Notes under the pieces: generated by a model
What the model saw: the letters and a program-made list of their open reading frames with translations, nothing else
Databases searched by the model: none
What the model was told of the DNA's origin: nothing
Assembly (NCBI RefSeq): GCF_900110955.1
Contig: NZ_FOFR01000010.1
Span: 124,001 to 188,000 of the forward strand
Direction: 5' to 3'
Origin: Lentzea xinjiangensis
GTDB lineage: Bacteria; Actinomycetota; Actinomycetes; Mycobacteriales; Pseudonocardiaceae
Length of the DNA stretch: 64,000 nt
Part shown: one piece after another, positions 1 through 7,744 of the stretch
Numbering within the stretch: the first letter of the stretch is position 1
Layout: each line of letters begins with the position of its first letter
Translations under genes and position numbers: made by a program

Positions 1-640
1 TCGCCAGGTAGTAGTACCCGTTGTGGTGTTGCAGCCAGGGATCCGGACCGTTGCGCTTGATCGGGTTGGTGAACGTGCCCGCCGCCGGCGCGCCCAGCTT
101 CACCAGCTGCCACTGCTGGTTCGCGCCGCCGGTGTCGGGCCACTGCACGACCCGCGCACCGTCGGCGGTGGACCACTCGTAGGTCTCCACGGCCTTGCCG
201 CTGTTGCGGTTGAGCAGCCGCACGTACCCACCGGACGAGTCCGCGAGCTGGAACTGCTGACTGGTCGCGTTGCCGTCGGCCCATTGCACGAGGTCGGCGG
301 CGTCGGCGGTCGAGCTGCCCGAGACCTGGAGGACCTTGTTGCTGTGTTTGGACCTCAGCCGGTAGTAGCCGCCACCGGAGTCGACGAACTGCCACTGCTG
401 CCACGCCCCGTCGTTGCGCGTGTACTGCGAGATCCTGGCGCCGTCGTTGGTGGCGAGGTCGTAGACGTCCAAGGCCTTGCCGCTGTTGCGGTTGACCAGA
501 ACGTACGACGCGTTGATGTCCACTGTGGCCGCCGACACCGCCGGTGGCAGGGCGGAGGTGATCCCGCCGAGCAACGCGGTGGTGGTGGCCAGGACGAGGG
601 TGGTCCGCCGTCGTCTGCGGCGGCTGGTGGTCGAGATCAT
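1..640 (-). CDS. Secreted RICIN-domain GH43 arabinosidase (3' part outside window)
   Basis: Partial gene that runs off the left edge; 213 codons are visible. It starts at ATG 640 behind a GGAGAA ribosome site. The product opens with an Arg-rich, Tat- or Sec-like signal peptide (about residues 1-36, ending ...PPAVSAA). A RICIN/CBM13 beta-trefoil follows, with repeated QQW/QQF signatures (WQQWQF, SQQFQL, NQQWQL). The last visible residues, NPIKRNGPDPWLQHHNGYYY, match the start of a GH43 beta-propeller, whose first catalytic Asp sits in the DP motif. By family this is an extracellular arabinofuranosidase or endo-arabinanase with a carbohydrate-binding module. It lies 44 bases downstream of a second GH43 gene on the same strand, so the two are probably one operon under the AraR-type operators near 1.95-2.08 kb. 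Confidence 0.88.
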   Translation of the reverse strand, partial: MISTTSRRRRRRTTLVLATTTALLGGITSALPPAVSAATVDINASYVLVNRNSGKALDVYDLATNDGARISQYTRNDGAWQQWQFVDSGGGYYRLRSKHSNKVLQVSGSSTADAADLVQWADGNATSQQFQLADSSGGYVRLLNRNSGKAVETYEWSTADGARVVQWPDTGGANQQWQLVKLGAPAAGTFTNPIKRNGPDPWLQHHNGYYYLA

Positions 641-684
641 GCTCTTCTCCCTGCGGGGCGCTGCGCGGGTGTCAGGTACGTGCA

Positions 685-1635
685 TCAGTGGACGTAGGGC
701 CAGCCGCCGGAGTCGATCGCCAGCAGGTTGACGCCGAGCAGGGACGCGCCGTTGTCCGCGTAGTAGTGGTAGACCAGCACGTCGCTGTCGCTGTCCGCCA
801 GCACGTCCTGGTGCCCAGGGCCGTGGATGCTGCCCTGGCCGGCGAGGACCTCGGTACCACCGCCGGAGGTCAACGTCGTGCCGTTGCGGTCGACGTAAGG
901 GCCGGTGACGCTGGCCGAGCGGCCGACCATGACGCGGTAGGTGCTGGAGGCGCCCTGGCAGCAGCGGTCGAACGAGACGAAGAGGTAGAAGTAGCTGCCG
1001 CGCTTGACGATGTTCGGCGCCTCGATCGCGCCGCCGTTGCGGCCGGCGATGGCGCGGATCGTGGAGTCCGAGCGCAGACCGGTCGACGAGTTGAGCGCGA
1101 TCATCTTGATGCCGGACCAGAAGGAGCCGAAGCTCAGCCACCAGCGGCCCTGGTCGTCGACGACGAGGTCGGGGTCGATGGCGTTGAAGTTGTCGCTGGT
1201 GCGCGACTCGACGACCAAGCCGCGGTTGGTCCACGTGCCGGAGTTGCCACTGGAGCTCGTGGCCAGGAAGACCGCCGAGCGGTTGGAGCCGAAAGTCGAG
1301 GCCGAGTAGTACATCCAGTACTGGCCGTTGCGGTAGGAGATGTCCGGCGCCCAGAGGTTGCGGCTGTTCGCGGTGTAGGTGTCGGCCCACGGCGTGCCGC
1401 TGGGGAAGGCGGCGCCGGCGTTGCGGAACGCGGTGCGGTCGGTGGAGGTCTTGAGCGCGATTCCGTTGCCGGTGTGCGCGATCAGGTAGCTGCCGTCCGA
1501 GCGCTTGACGGCGCTCGGGTCGTGCACGCCGATGTCACCGGTGACCCGGCCTGGGGCGGGGTATGCCGCCGCCGCGGATGGTGTCATCGCGGCTGTGGCG
1601 GCCAAGGCCAGCAGCGGTATCAGAACGCGTTTCAT
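685..1635 (-). CDS. Secreted arabinan endo-1,5-alpha-L-arabinosidase, GH43
   Basis: A 316-residue secreted glycoside hydrolase. Start chosen at ATG 1635 because it gives a clean signal peptide (MKRVLIPLLALAATAAM..., cleavage near residue 24); upstream in-frame codons only add non-signal sequence. GH43 catalytic residues are visible: Asp39 in VHDP, Asp154 in NAIDPD and Glu205 in GGAIEAP, the base, pKa-modulator and acid of the five-bladed propeller. Length is typical of single-domain endo-arabinanases. It would cleave alpha-1,5 linkages of plant arabinan outside the cell. It is the first gene of a likely operon with the RICIN-GH43 gene downstream. Two copies of a LacI/AraR-type operator about 310-450 bases upstream suggest arabinose- or arabinan-responsive control (inference). 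Confidence 0.92.
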   Translation of the reverse strand: MKRVLIPLLALAATAAMTPSAAAAYPAPGRVTGDIGVHDPSAVKRSDGSYLIAHTGNGIALKTSTDRTAFRNAGAAFPSGTPWADTYTANSRNLWAPDISYRNGQYWMYYSASTFGSNRSAVFLATSSSGNSGTWTNRGLVVESRTSDNFNAIDPDLVVDDQGRWWLSFGSFWSGIKMIALNSSTGLRSDSTIRAIAGRNGGAIEAPNIVKRGSYFYLFVSFDRCCQGASSTYRVMVGRSASVTGPYVDRNGTTLTSGGGTEVLAGQGSIHGPGHQDVLADSDSDVLVYHYYADNGASLLGVNLLAIDSGGWPYVH

Positions 1636-1948
1636 CGATAAGACCACGATGTCCTCGATTTCTGGCGAGTGGTTGCGGCGGCGCGACTTGTTGCCGACTG
1701 GTGCAGTGCACGTGTCGGCTGATGGGTGTTGAGCGGGTGTCAGCGCGAGGGGCAGGACGTCCTGTGCCGGCGTGCTGATCTGCACAGTGCGAAGACGTCA
1801 GCTGCCCGGAAAGTCGTCTGCGTGCGTGAGCCCATGTCTCGCCTCCTCGCGAGCGGGAACCTGAGTGCACCACCGGTTGTGTTCCGGGCCACATCACCGA
1901 AGCGCTCTCAGCACGATAACGATGCCTGGCACACTCGACAAGGCCCTC

Positions 1949-1962
1949 TGTTATCGCTAACA
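1949..1962. promoter_or_regulatory. LacI/AraR-type operator, copy 1
   Basis: TGTTATCGCTAACA, a 14-bp partial palindrome with TGTTA/TAACA arms. Its reverse complement is identical to the copy at 2068-2081. It fits the TGTKAGCGNTNACA pattern described for the LacI-type arabinose regulator AraR of corynebacteria. It lies upstream of the minus-strand GH43 genes. Confidence 0.6.
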
Positions 1963-2067
1963 GTGGTTGTTAAGTCGAATTTTTCGACCACACAAGTTTC
2001 GAATTGGCCTTGAACTGCTGGAACACGTGATCCATCCAAGGTGGAACAAGCCGACAACCCAGGGAAG

Positions 2068-2081
2068 TGTTAGCGATAACA
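2068..2081. promoter_or_regulatory. LacI/AraR-type operator, copy 2
   Basis: TGTTAGCGATAACA, the exact reverse complement of the element at 1949-1962, 119 bases away. Two inverted copies could support looping by a tetrameric LacI-family repressor (inference). The regulator gene itself is not in the window. Confidence 0.6.
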
Positions 2082-2148
2082 TCGGTCGGCGGCTGTGTCG
2101 TCAGGCGACGTGCAGATCTCTCATCCGCCACGAGACGCCGCAGGGTGG

Positions 2149-2526
2149 TCAGATGCTTGTGGAGAACGCCGAGGACTCGAAGCGTGCGACCGGGTTGCGG
2201 AACAGTGCCAAGGCGAGCGGGCTGAAGCCAGTCGGTGGGACGGGGTGTTGCAGCAGTTGACCGAGCGGCTGCTGGAGTCCGTCGAGCACGACTGTGCGCA
2301 GCGCGAGTCGTTCTAGGACGATGGCGACCAGCAGGACCACGATCGAAACTTGTTGCCACGAGTCGACTGGGTGCGGGGCCGTCCACTTGTGCCATGCATG
2401 GTCCGCAACCGGAGGGGAGTTCGGGCGTGGCTGTCCGCTTCGCGCGCTTGCCGCCGAGCAGGAGCGCCTGGTCGCTCGTGTCCGCCACCGAGTGGACCGA
2501 CCCGGCCAGCATCCGTCGCGCACCAC
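2149..2526 (-). CDS. Possible small membrane-type protein or remnant, unrecognised
   Basis: Open frame in the otherwise empty stretch between the arabinanase promoter and the MerR gene. The C-terminal 63 residues, starting at GTG 2340, look more protein-like than the rest: a hydrophobic helix (VLLVAIVLERLALRTVVL) followed by a Pro/Leu-rich tail. The N-terminal part looks like random GC-rich translation. There is no clear ribosome site and I recognise no family. It may be a gene fragment or not coding at all. Confidence 0.2.
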   Translation of the reverse strand: MVRDGCWPGRSTRWRTRATRRSCSAASARSGQPRPNSPPVADHAWHKWTAPHPVDSWQQVSIVVLLVAIVLERLALRTVVLDGLQQPLGQLLQHPVPPTGFSPLALALFRNPVARFESSAFSTSI

Positions 2527-2565
2527 GCCGTCACCTCGGTGCGGATGCGCAAGGTCGCATAGCCG

Positions 2566-2964
2566 CTACGGCAGCATCACATCCGGCGGGATCTGCAGCG
2601 CGATGGTGATCAACGAGTGCACTCGCGTCGCGATGACCGCGAGCAGGCCCTGCATCTCCGGTGCGGCGACGTCCGCGGCCGTCTGGAGGGCCTGCAGGTC
2701 GACGTCGATGCGGTCCAGGATCGCCGCGACGTCGGAGGCTCGGGTGTTCAGCGCCGTGGAAATCTCCTCCAGGGGAACACCGTGGACTTCCAGACGTTGA
2801 ACCAGGTGGATGCGATCCACATCGGCCTGGGCGTAGAGACGGTAGTTCGACGCGGTGCGCTGGGCAGGGCTGATCAGGCCCAACGTCGTGTAGTAGTCGA
2901 CGGTGCGGATGCTGACGCCCGCTCGCGCGGCCAGTTCGCCGATCTTGAGCAACGCTTCGCTCAC
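2566..2964 (-). CDS. MerR-family transcriptional regulator
   Basis: Small MerR-type regulator of about 132 residues. The N-terminal winged helix is clear: LKIGELAARAGVSIRTVDYY, then the wing TASNYRLYAQADVDRI and the dimerisation helix LVQRLEVHGVPLEEIS. No metal-binding Cys is present in the C-terminal part, so it is not a typical metal or thiol sensor. The GTG at 2964 is preferred over GTG 2970 because GGAGGAGG then sits at correct spacing. It is divergent from the CNNM membrane-protein operon at 3.1 kb. The shared 130-base region contains the inverted repeat ACAGT-N10-ACTGT, a plausible MerR operator. Confidence 0.85.
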   Translation of the reverse strand: MSEALLKIGELAARAGVSIRTVDYYTTLGLISPAQRTASNYRLYAQADVDRIHLVQRLEVHGVPLEEISTALNTRASDVAAILDRIDVDLQALQTAADVAAPEMQGLLAVIATRVHSLITIALQIPPDVMLP

Positions 2965-2986
2965 GTTCACCTCCTCCGAAAACCAT

Positions 2987-3006
2987 ACAGTGTCGCGTGC
3001 TACTGT
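2987..3006. promoter_or_regulatory. Inverted repeat ACAGT-N10-ACTGT in divergent promoter
   Basis: Perfect 5-bp arms at 2987-2991 and 3002-3006, between the MerR start and the leader ORF of the CNNM operon. Position and symmetry fit a MerR operator, but the arms are short. Confidence 0.4.
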
Positions 3007-3012
3007 GAGGTC

Positions 3013-3102
3013 ATGTCTGAAGAAGCCGACATCGACGGCTGTAGTAGTACGCCGGGGCGAACCCGGCTGAACGTTCTCAACGCCGCGAGTGCGGCATGTT
3101 GA
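3013..3102 (+). CDS. Possible 29-residue leader ORF coupled to the CNNM gene
   Basis: ATG 3013 opens a 29-codon frame (MSEEADIDGCSSTPGRTRLN...). It ends at TGA 3100-3102 and overlaps the start of the first CNNM gene in the arrangement ATGTTGA. GAGG lies just before the ATG, closer than ideal. The overlap suggests translational coupling, with the short ORF providing ribosome entry because the CNNM gene lacks a good Shine-Dalgarno of its own. No recognisable domain. Whether it is translated is unproven. Confidence 0.4.
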   Translation: MSEEADIDGCSSTPGRTRLNVLNAASAAC

Positions 3103-4394
3103 TCCTCTCGGGCCTGCTGGCGATCGTGGCGCTCACCGCCGCCACCGGCTACTTCGTGGCCCAGGAGTTCGCGTACATGGCGGCCGACCGTGGTCGGCTG
3201 CAGCAGATGGCCGAGGACGGCGACAAGGCCGCCGAGCGTGCCTATCGCGTGACGCAGAAGCTCTCGTTCATGCTGTCCGGTGCCCAGTTCGGCATCACGG
3301 TGACGGCGCTGCTCGTCGGTTACGTGGCCGAGCCGCTGCTCGGTACCGGCCTCGCGAACCTGCTCGGGCTGCCCGAGTCGTTCGGCGTGCCGCTGGCGAT
3401 GGCCGTGGCGCTGATCTTCGCCACCGTCGTGCAGATGGTTCTGGGCGAGCTGCTGCCGAAGAACCTCGCGATCGCGAAGCCCGAGGCGCTCGCCACGTGG
3501 CTGAGCTCGTCGACGCTGGTCTACCTCAAGATCGCCGGTCCGCTGATCCGGTTGTTCGACGCGGCGGCCAACAAGCTGCTGCGTTCCATCGGGATCGAGC
3601 CGGTGGAGGAGCTGCCGCAGGGCGCGACGCCGGAGGACCTCAAGCAGATCGTCGGCGACGCGGGGGAGCAGGGGCACCTCGACCCGGAGCTCGCCCAGCT
3701 GCTCGACCGGGGTCTCGGCTTCCGGGAGCTGGCGGCCGAGCAGGCGATGACGCCGCGGGTGAACGTGCACTGGGTCCGGTTCGACGAGCCCGCCTCACGC
3801 GTGGTGGAGCTGCTCGACACCGGTCACTCACGTTTTCCCGTGGTGGGCGACGACCTGGACGACATCCGCGGCGTCGTGGGCCTGGCCGAGGTGTTGACCC
3901 TCACCCCCGAACAGCGGCCTGCCACGCCGATCGGCGACATCGCCTCGCCCGCGCTCGTGGTGCCCGCGACGTTGCCGCTGCCGGCCGTGCTGGAACGGCT
4001 GCGCACGGAGCGCCGTCAGCTCGCCTGCGTGCTGGACGAGTTCGGCGGCTTCGCCGGGATCGTCTCGCTGGAAGACCTCGCCGAGGAACTCGTCGGCGAG
4101 ATCCACGACGAGGACGACCTGTTCGAAGAAGTGGTCGAACGCCTCGACGACACCAAGTGGCAGGTCCCCGGACGCATGCGGCTGGACGAGGTCGAGGACA
4201 CGACCGGCGTCGCGTTGCCGACGGATGACGCGTACGACACCGTTTCCGGCCTCGTGCTGCACCGGCTCGGCCGCACCGCCGAGGTGGGCGACGAGATCGA
4301 GCTGGACCACGTGACGGTGCTGGTCACCGCTGTGGCACGCAACGTGCCCGAGACCGTGGTCGTGACGTCACGAGTTCGGGAGGAGGCTCGATGA
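3096..4394 (+). CDS. CNNM/CorC-type hemolysin-family membrane protein (DUF21-CBS-CorC)
   Basis: A 432-residue protein of the CNNM/CorC (HlyC) family. It has an N-terminal DUF21 membrane domain (about residues 1-190, with the signatures GAQFGITVTALLVGY and MVLGELLPKNLAIAKPE), a pair of CBS domains (about 205-330) and a C-terminal CorC_HlyC domain (about 345-425, ending near VVTSRVREEAR). Characterised relatives move or sense magnesium or other divalent cations; the substrate here is unknown. Translation is probably coupled to the short leader ORF ending at 3102. The next paralogue starts inside its stop codon (ATGA), so the two are co-translated and may act as a heteromeric pair, a common arrangement in actinobacteria. 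Confidence 0.93.
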   Translation: MLILSGLLAIVALTAATGYFVAQEFAYMAADRGRLQQMAEDGDKAAERAYRVTQKLSFMLSGAQFGITVTALLVGYVAEPLLGTGLANLLGLPESFGVPLAMAVALIFATVVQMVLGELLPKNLAIAKPEALATWLSSSTLVYLKIAGPLIRLFDAAANKLLRSIGIEPVEELPQGATPEDLKQIVGDAGEQGHLDPELAQLLDRGLGFRELAAEQAMTPRVNVHWVRFDEPASRVVELLDTGHSRFPVVGDDLDDIRGVVGLAEVLTLTPEQRPATPIGDIASPALVVPATLPLPAVLERLRTERRQLACVLDEFGGFAGIVSLEDLAEELVGEIHDEDDLFEEVVERLDDTKWQVPGRMRLDEVEDTTGVALPTDDAYDTVSGLVLHRLGRTAEVGDEIELDHVTVLVTAVARNVPETVVVTSRVREEAR

Positions 4395-5443
4395 GCACCG
4401 GAATGTCTCTCGCGATCTCCTTCGTCCTGCTGGCGCTCAACGCCTTCTTCGTCGCCGCCGAGTTCGCGTTGATCGCGTCCAAGCGGCACCGGCTGGAGCA
4501 GGAGGCCGAGACGTCGCGTGCGGCGCGCGCCGCCGTCGCCGGCGTGCGCGAGCTGTCGCTGATGCTCGCGGGTGCCCAGCTCGGCATCACGCTGTGCACT
4601 CTCGGGCTCGGCGCGCTGGCCAAGCCGGCCGTCGCCGACCTGCTCGACCCGTTGCTGACGGCGGTGGGCCTGCCGGAGGGTGTCGCGTACGGCGTCGCGT
4701 TCGCGATCAGCCTGGTGCTGGTGGTCTTCCTGCACATGGTCGTGGGCGAGATGGCGCCGAAGTCCTGGGCGATCTCGCACCCCGAGAAGTCGGCGCTGAT
4801 GCTGGCGCTGCCCTTCCGCGCGTTCGCGCACTCCGTTCGCTGGATCCTCGGTGGACTGAACTCGACGACGAACGGCCTGCTGCGCCTGATGAAGGTCGAG
4901 CCCCAGGACCAGTTGGCTCAGGCGCACCGGCCTGAGGACCTGCGGCTTCTGGTGCGGCAGTCCGCCGAGCACGGCCTCATCGGTGAGCACCAGCAACGAC
5001 TGCTGACCCGCATGCTGCAGGTGCAGAAGACAACGCTGCGCGAGGTCATGGTGCCGATGGAGGAGACCTCCACTGTCACCGCGCACACCACGGCTCGCGA
5101 GATCGAGCGCCGCAGCCTCCAGTGTGGACGGTCACGCTTCCCGGTGACCGATCTGCGCGGTCGCTACGTCGGCCTGGTGCACATCCGCGAGGCCATGCGT
5201 GCCACGGCACGTGGCGAGGACCCGGACGCCCGCTCGTTGATGGGCCCCGTGCTCACGCTGGAAGCCGGAATGCCGGTGGCCGCGGCCGTCACCGCGATGA
5301 AGGCGGACCGCGCGCAACTCGCGCTCGTGTCCGATGCCGACCGCGTGGTCGGCATCGCGGCGCTGGAAGACCTGCTCGAAGAGCTCATCGGCGACTTCGA
5401 CGACGAGACCGACGCACCGCGTGTCGCGGTGCGCCAGAACTAA
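4391..5443 (+). CDS. CNNM/CorC-type hemolysin-family membrane protein, short paralogue
   Basis: A 350-residue paralogue of the preceding gene, overlapping it by 4 bases. The DUF21 membrane domain (about 1-185; GAQLGITLCTLGLGA and MVVGEMAPKSWAISHPEK) and two CBS domains (about 205-335) are present, but the C-terminal CorC_HlyC domain is missing: the protein ends shortly after DLLEELIGDFDDE. This truncated form is a regular feature of the second gene of such pairs, so it is probably not a mutation. The likely role is membrane divalent-cation homeostasis together with the first protein. Confidence 0.92.
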   Translation: MSTGMSLAISFVLLALNAFFVAAEFALIASKRHRLEQEAETSRAARAAVAGVRELSLMLAGAQLGITLCTLGLGALAKPAVADLLDPLLTAVGLPEGVAYGVAFAISLVLVVFLHMVVGEMAPKSWAISHPEKSALMLALPFRAFAHSVRWILGGLNSTTNGLLRLMKVEPQDQLAQAHRPEDLRLLVRQSAEHGLIGEHQQRLLTRMLQVQKTTLREVMVPMEETSTVTAHTTAREIERRSLQCGRSRFPVTDLRGRYVGLVHIREAMRATARGEDPDARSLMGPVLTLEAGMPVAAAVTAMKADRAQLALVSDADRVVGIAALEDLLEELIGDFDDETDAPRVAVRQN

Positions 5444-5471
5444 CTCACACCCAGTCCCCGCAGGAGGAGAC

Positions 5472-6506
5472 TTGTTCAAACGGATGCTCAGCGCGTTCGG
5501 CGTCGGCGGCCCGTCCGTCGACACCGTGCTGGACTCGCCACACGCCGCGCCCGGCCAGGTCGTCACCGGGCAGGTGCGCATCCAGGGCGGCAGCGCGGAC
5601 GCCGAGATCGGCCAGGTCGTGCTGTCTCTCGTCACCCGCGTCGAGGTCGAGCACGGCGACCACGAGTTCGGTGGTGTGTCGGAGTTCTTCCGCATGATCG
5701 TGCAGCAGGGCGTTCGCGTCCCCGCCGGTCAGCTGATCTCGATCCCGTTCCAGCTGCCGATGCCGTGGGAGACCCCGATCACCGCGGTCGGTGGCGGCCC
5801 GCTGCCCGGCATGACCGTCGGCGTGCGCACCGAGCTCGTGATCGCGGGCGCCCCCGACAAGGGCGACCTCGACCCGGTCCTGGTGCACCCGCTGCCGTCG
5901 CAGGACGCGGTGCTCAACGCGTTCGGGCAGCTCGGTTTCTCGTTCCGCAGCGCGGACGTCGAAGCCGGCCGCCTGCACGGCGTGCCGCAGGAGCTCGGCT
6001 TCTACCAGGAGATCGAGTTCTTCCCGCCGGCCCAGTTCGCGGGTGCCGTCCAGCAGGTCGAGCTGACGTTCGTGGCGAACCCGCACGAGCTCTACGTGAT
6101 CCTGGAAGCCGACAAGCGCGGCGGCATGTTCTCCTCCGGTGGTGACGCGTTCGGTCACTTCCGTGCATCGCACCAGGAGGCCCAGGGCACCGACTGGGCG
6201 TCGGCCATCAACGGCTGGCTCACTCAGGTCGCTCAGCGCGGCGACGCGAACCCGGCGTTCGGCGGCGGGCACATGGGCCACAACCCGGCGTTCGGCGGCC
6301 AGCCCGGCTACGGCCACCAGCCCGGCTACGGCCACCAGCCCGGCTATGACCAGCACGGACACCACGGTGGTCATCACCGCAGCGGGCCCGGCATCGGTGG
6401 CGTGGTCGCCGCGGGTGCGGCGGGCGTCGTCGGTGGAATGGTCCTCGGTGAGGTCGTCGAGGAGGTCTTCGAGGACGGCGGCGACTTCGCCTTCGGCGAG
6501 GAGTGA
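5472..6506 (+). CDS. Spo0M-family (SpoOM) sporulation-control-like protein
   Basis: A 344-residue cytosolic protein starting at TTG 5472, placed by AGGAGGAGA 5-8 bases upstream. The N-terminal about 250 residues match the SpoOM family, an arrestin-like double beta-sandwich (FKRMLSAFGVGGPSVDTVLD, GYFQ-type strands, VPAGQLISIPFQLPMPWETP). The C-terminal tail is low-complexity: three GYGHQP/GYDQHG repeats, a His-rich patch (HGHHGGHHRSG), then a Gly/Val/Ala hydrophobic stretch and an acidic end. B. subtilis Spo0M affects sporulation and cytoskeleton; the actinomycete role is unknown. It is separated from the CNNM pair by only 28 bases and may share its transcript. Confidence 0.85.
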   Translation: MFKRMLSAFGVGGPSVDTVLDSPHAAPGQVVTGQVRIQGGSADAEIGQVVLSLVTRVEVEHGDHEFGGVSEFFRMIVQQGVRVPAGQLISIPFQLPMPWETPITAVGGGPLPGMTVGVRTELVIAGAPDKGDLDPVLVHPLPSQDAVLNAFGQLGFSFRSADVEAGRLHGVPQELGFYQEIEFFPPAQFAGAVQQVELTFVANPHELYVILEADKRGGMFSSGGDAFGHFRASHQEAQGTDWASAINGWLTQVAQRGDANPAFGGGHMGHNPAFGGQPGYGHQPGYGHQPGYDQHGHHGGHHRSGPGIGGVVAAGAAGVVGGMVLGEVVEEVFEDGGDFAFGEE

Positions 6507-6624
6507 TCCACGGGTGCGGCAGGCGATCACCGCTTCCGATGGTCTTCGCCTGCCGCACCGCCACATCCGTGTCCTGGCCGAGAGCGCCAGGCCCCACCTG
6601 CGTCACAAGTGAAACGGCGGAGCA

Positions 6625-6810
6625 ATGGCACCGACAACATTGAGCAGGCCACGTGACAACCGCAGGATTGCCGGCGTGTGCGCCGGGCTTGCCGCGAGGT
6701 GGGGGATGAAGCCGGGCACGGTCCGGCTGCTGTTCGTGCTTTCCTGCCTGTTGCCCGGCCCGCAGTTCGTCGTCTACCTCGTGCTGTGGGTGATCATGCC
6801 CAGCCGCTAG
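6625..6810 (+). CDS. PspC-domain small membrane protein
   Basis: A 61-residue protein that is essentially one PspC domain. The signature RRIAGVCAGLAARWGMKPGTVRLLFVL is followed by a transmembrane helix (FVVYLVLWVIMPSR). A GGCGGAG ribosome site precedes ATG 6625. PspC-like proteins are linked to envelope stress; stand-alone actinomycete copies are poorly characterised. It follows the Spo0M-like gene by 118 bases. Confidence 0.85.
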   Translation: MAPTTLSRPRDNRRIAGVCAGLAARWGMKPGTVRLLFVLSCLLPGPQFVVYLVLWVIMPSR

Positions 6811-6852
6811 ACGTGGCAGCAGACACGTGCGGCAGGCGTCCGCCTTACCAGG

Positions 6853-6993
6853 TCACGCTTGTCGCACCATTCTTCGTGAATGGAAGCCGCTGACAGGACG
6901 GTCGAACCGGTACAGCGGGGTGTCCGGGTACACCGGGTCGATCATGCGGCGAGCCGAGCGGATCCGGTCAAGATCAAGCCGCGTCCTGGGCAC
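6853..6993 (-). pseudogene. N-terminal remnant of a PLP-dependent threonine/serine dehydratase
   Basis: A 46-codon frame opening at GTG 6993. Its first 27 residues (RLDLDRIRSARRMIDPVYPD, then TPLYR) match the N-terminus of fold-type II PLP enzymes of the threonine-dehydratase type. The homology stops there and the frame ends in unrelated residues; the Lys-containing catalytic region is absent. It is a truncated relic. Confidence 0.5.
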
Positions 6994-7257
6994 GCCGAGA
7001 TCGTGTCCACAGGGTTCCGCCCTTGACCGCCGACATCACGTACCTGGCTGGCGTCCAGCTCGGAGTCGCGGGCTCGGAGTGTCACCACCTCGACAAGGCC
7101 GGAACTCATCCGAAGCTGCCCGTCGCGCTATGGGCTCGTTCGCAATCGCATCCGCTCAGCGGCACAACGCGATCAGCGGCACGACAGCGCAGTGAGCTGC
7201 TGCGTGCGTTTCGAGGAAGAGCCGCCGTCCCTTCTGCCGGCGATCAGGCGGCGGACG

Positions 7258-7341
7258 TCAGGTCGCGGCGGCCGGGGTGACGAGACCGGTTTCGTAGGCC
7301 AGGACGACGAGTTGGGCTCGGTCGCGGGCCTGTAATCTGGA
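7258..7341 (-). pseudogene. C-terminal tail of a LuxR/NarL-family response regulator
   Basis: About 27 codons ending at TGA 7258-7260 read ...RLQARDRAQLVVLAYETGLVTP..., the recognition helix and last helix of a LuxR-type DNA-binding domain. No upstream receiver or first HTH helix exists in any frame. The break lies where base composition changes abruptly to the AT-richer stretch at 7.34-7.6 kb. Confidence 0.6.
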
Positions 7342-7369
7342 AAATGTAGCCTGTCTTCACAGGCTTGAT

Positions 7370-7576
7370 GTGGCGGCTGATGCGCTAACGGCGGCCTCCT
7401 CTAAGCTTAAGAGCAATGTCGACGAAATGCGCAGTGTCTCGGAGTTGGCGCTGGATGCGACAACCGTCAGACCTCCTGACCGGTTCGTGTATTTTCGCAA
7501 TGGTGCGATAACGGGTGCGGTGCTGATGGCCATGGTCTTTGGATTTATATGGTATGTGGCTACGTACCCGGCTTGA
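7370..7576 (+). CDS. Possible 68-residue single-TM protein, unrecognised
   Basis: Frame from GTG 7370 to TGA 7576 in a stretch that is clearly AT-richer than its surroundings. The C-terminal half is protein-like: a short soluble segment (RPPDRFVYFRNG) and a transmembrane helix (ITGAVLMAMVFGFIWYVATY). There is no convincing ribosome site for the GTG, and ATG 7427 (MRSVSEL...) is an alternative start. The base composition suggests recent acquisition or a relic. No family is recognised. Confidence 0.35.
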   Translation: MAADALTAASSKLKSNVDEMRSVSELALDATTVRPPDRFVYFRNGAITGAVLMAMVFGFIWYVATYPA

Positions 7577-7673
7577 TTGCAAGCTCACATCACGGGAGAC
7601 CATGTCCTCGTGCAGCCGCGCCGCACCCCGGCCTCGGTCCCGCGGCATGCCAGCTCTGACCTTTGGCTTCAAT

Positions 7674-7710
7674 CGCGGGTGAGCGACGCGTTGCAGAGTT
7701 TCGGCACCCC
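7674..7710. repeat. 37-bp interspersed repeat, copy 1
   Basis: Begins CGCGGGTGAGCGAC and ends CGGCACCCC. It matches the copy at 21043-21079 at 35 of 37 positions and in the same orientation. It lies 35 bases beyond the 3' end of the minus-strand TetR gene, just as copy 2 lies downstream of a minus-strand gene. Confidence 0.7.
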
Positions 7711-7744
7711 ACCGGGTTCCTTTCGCGGGTGGGAGAAAGGGTGC

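Noticed and set aside
6301-6360. Short tandem repeats that could suggest a CRISPR or satellite
   Set aside because: They are in-frame GYGHQP codon repeats in the tail of the Spo0M-like protein, without unique spacers.
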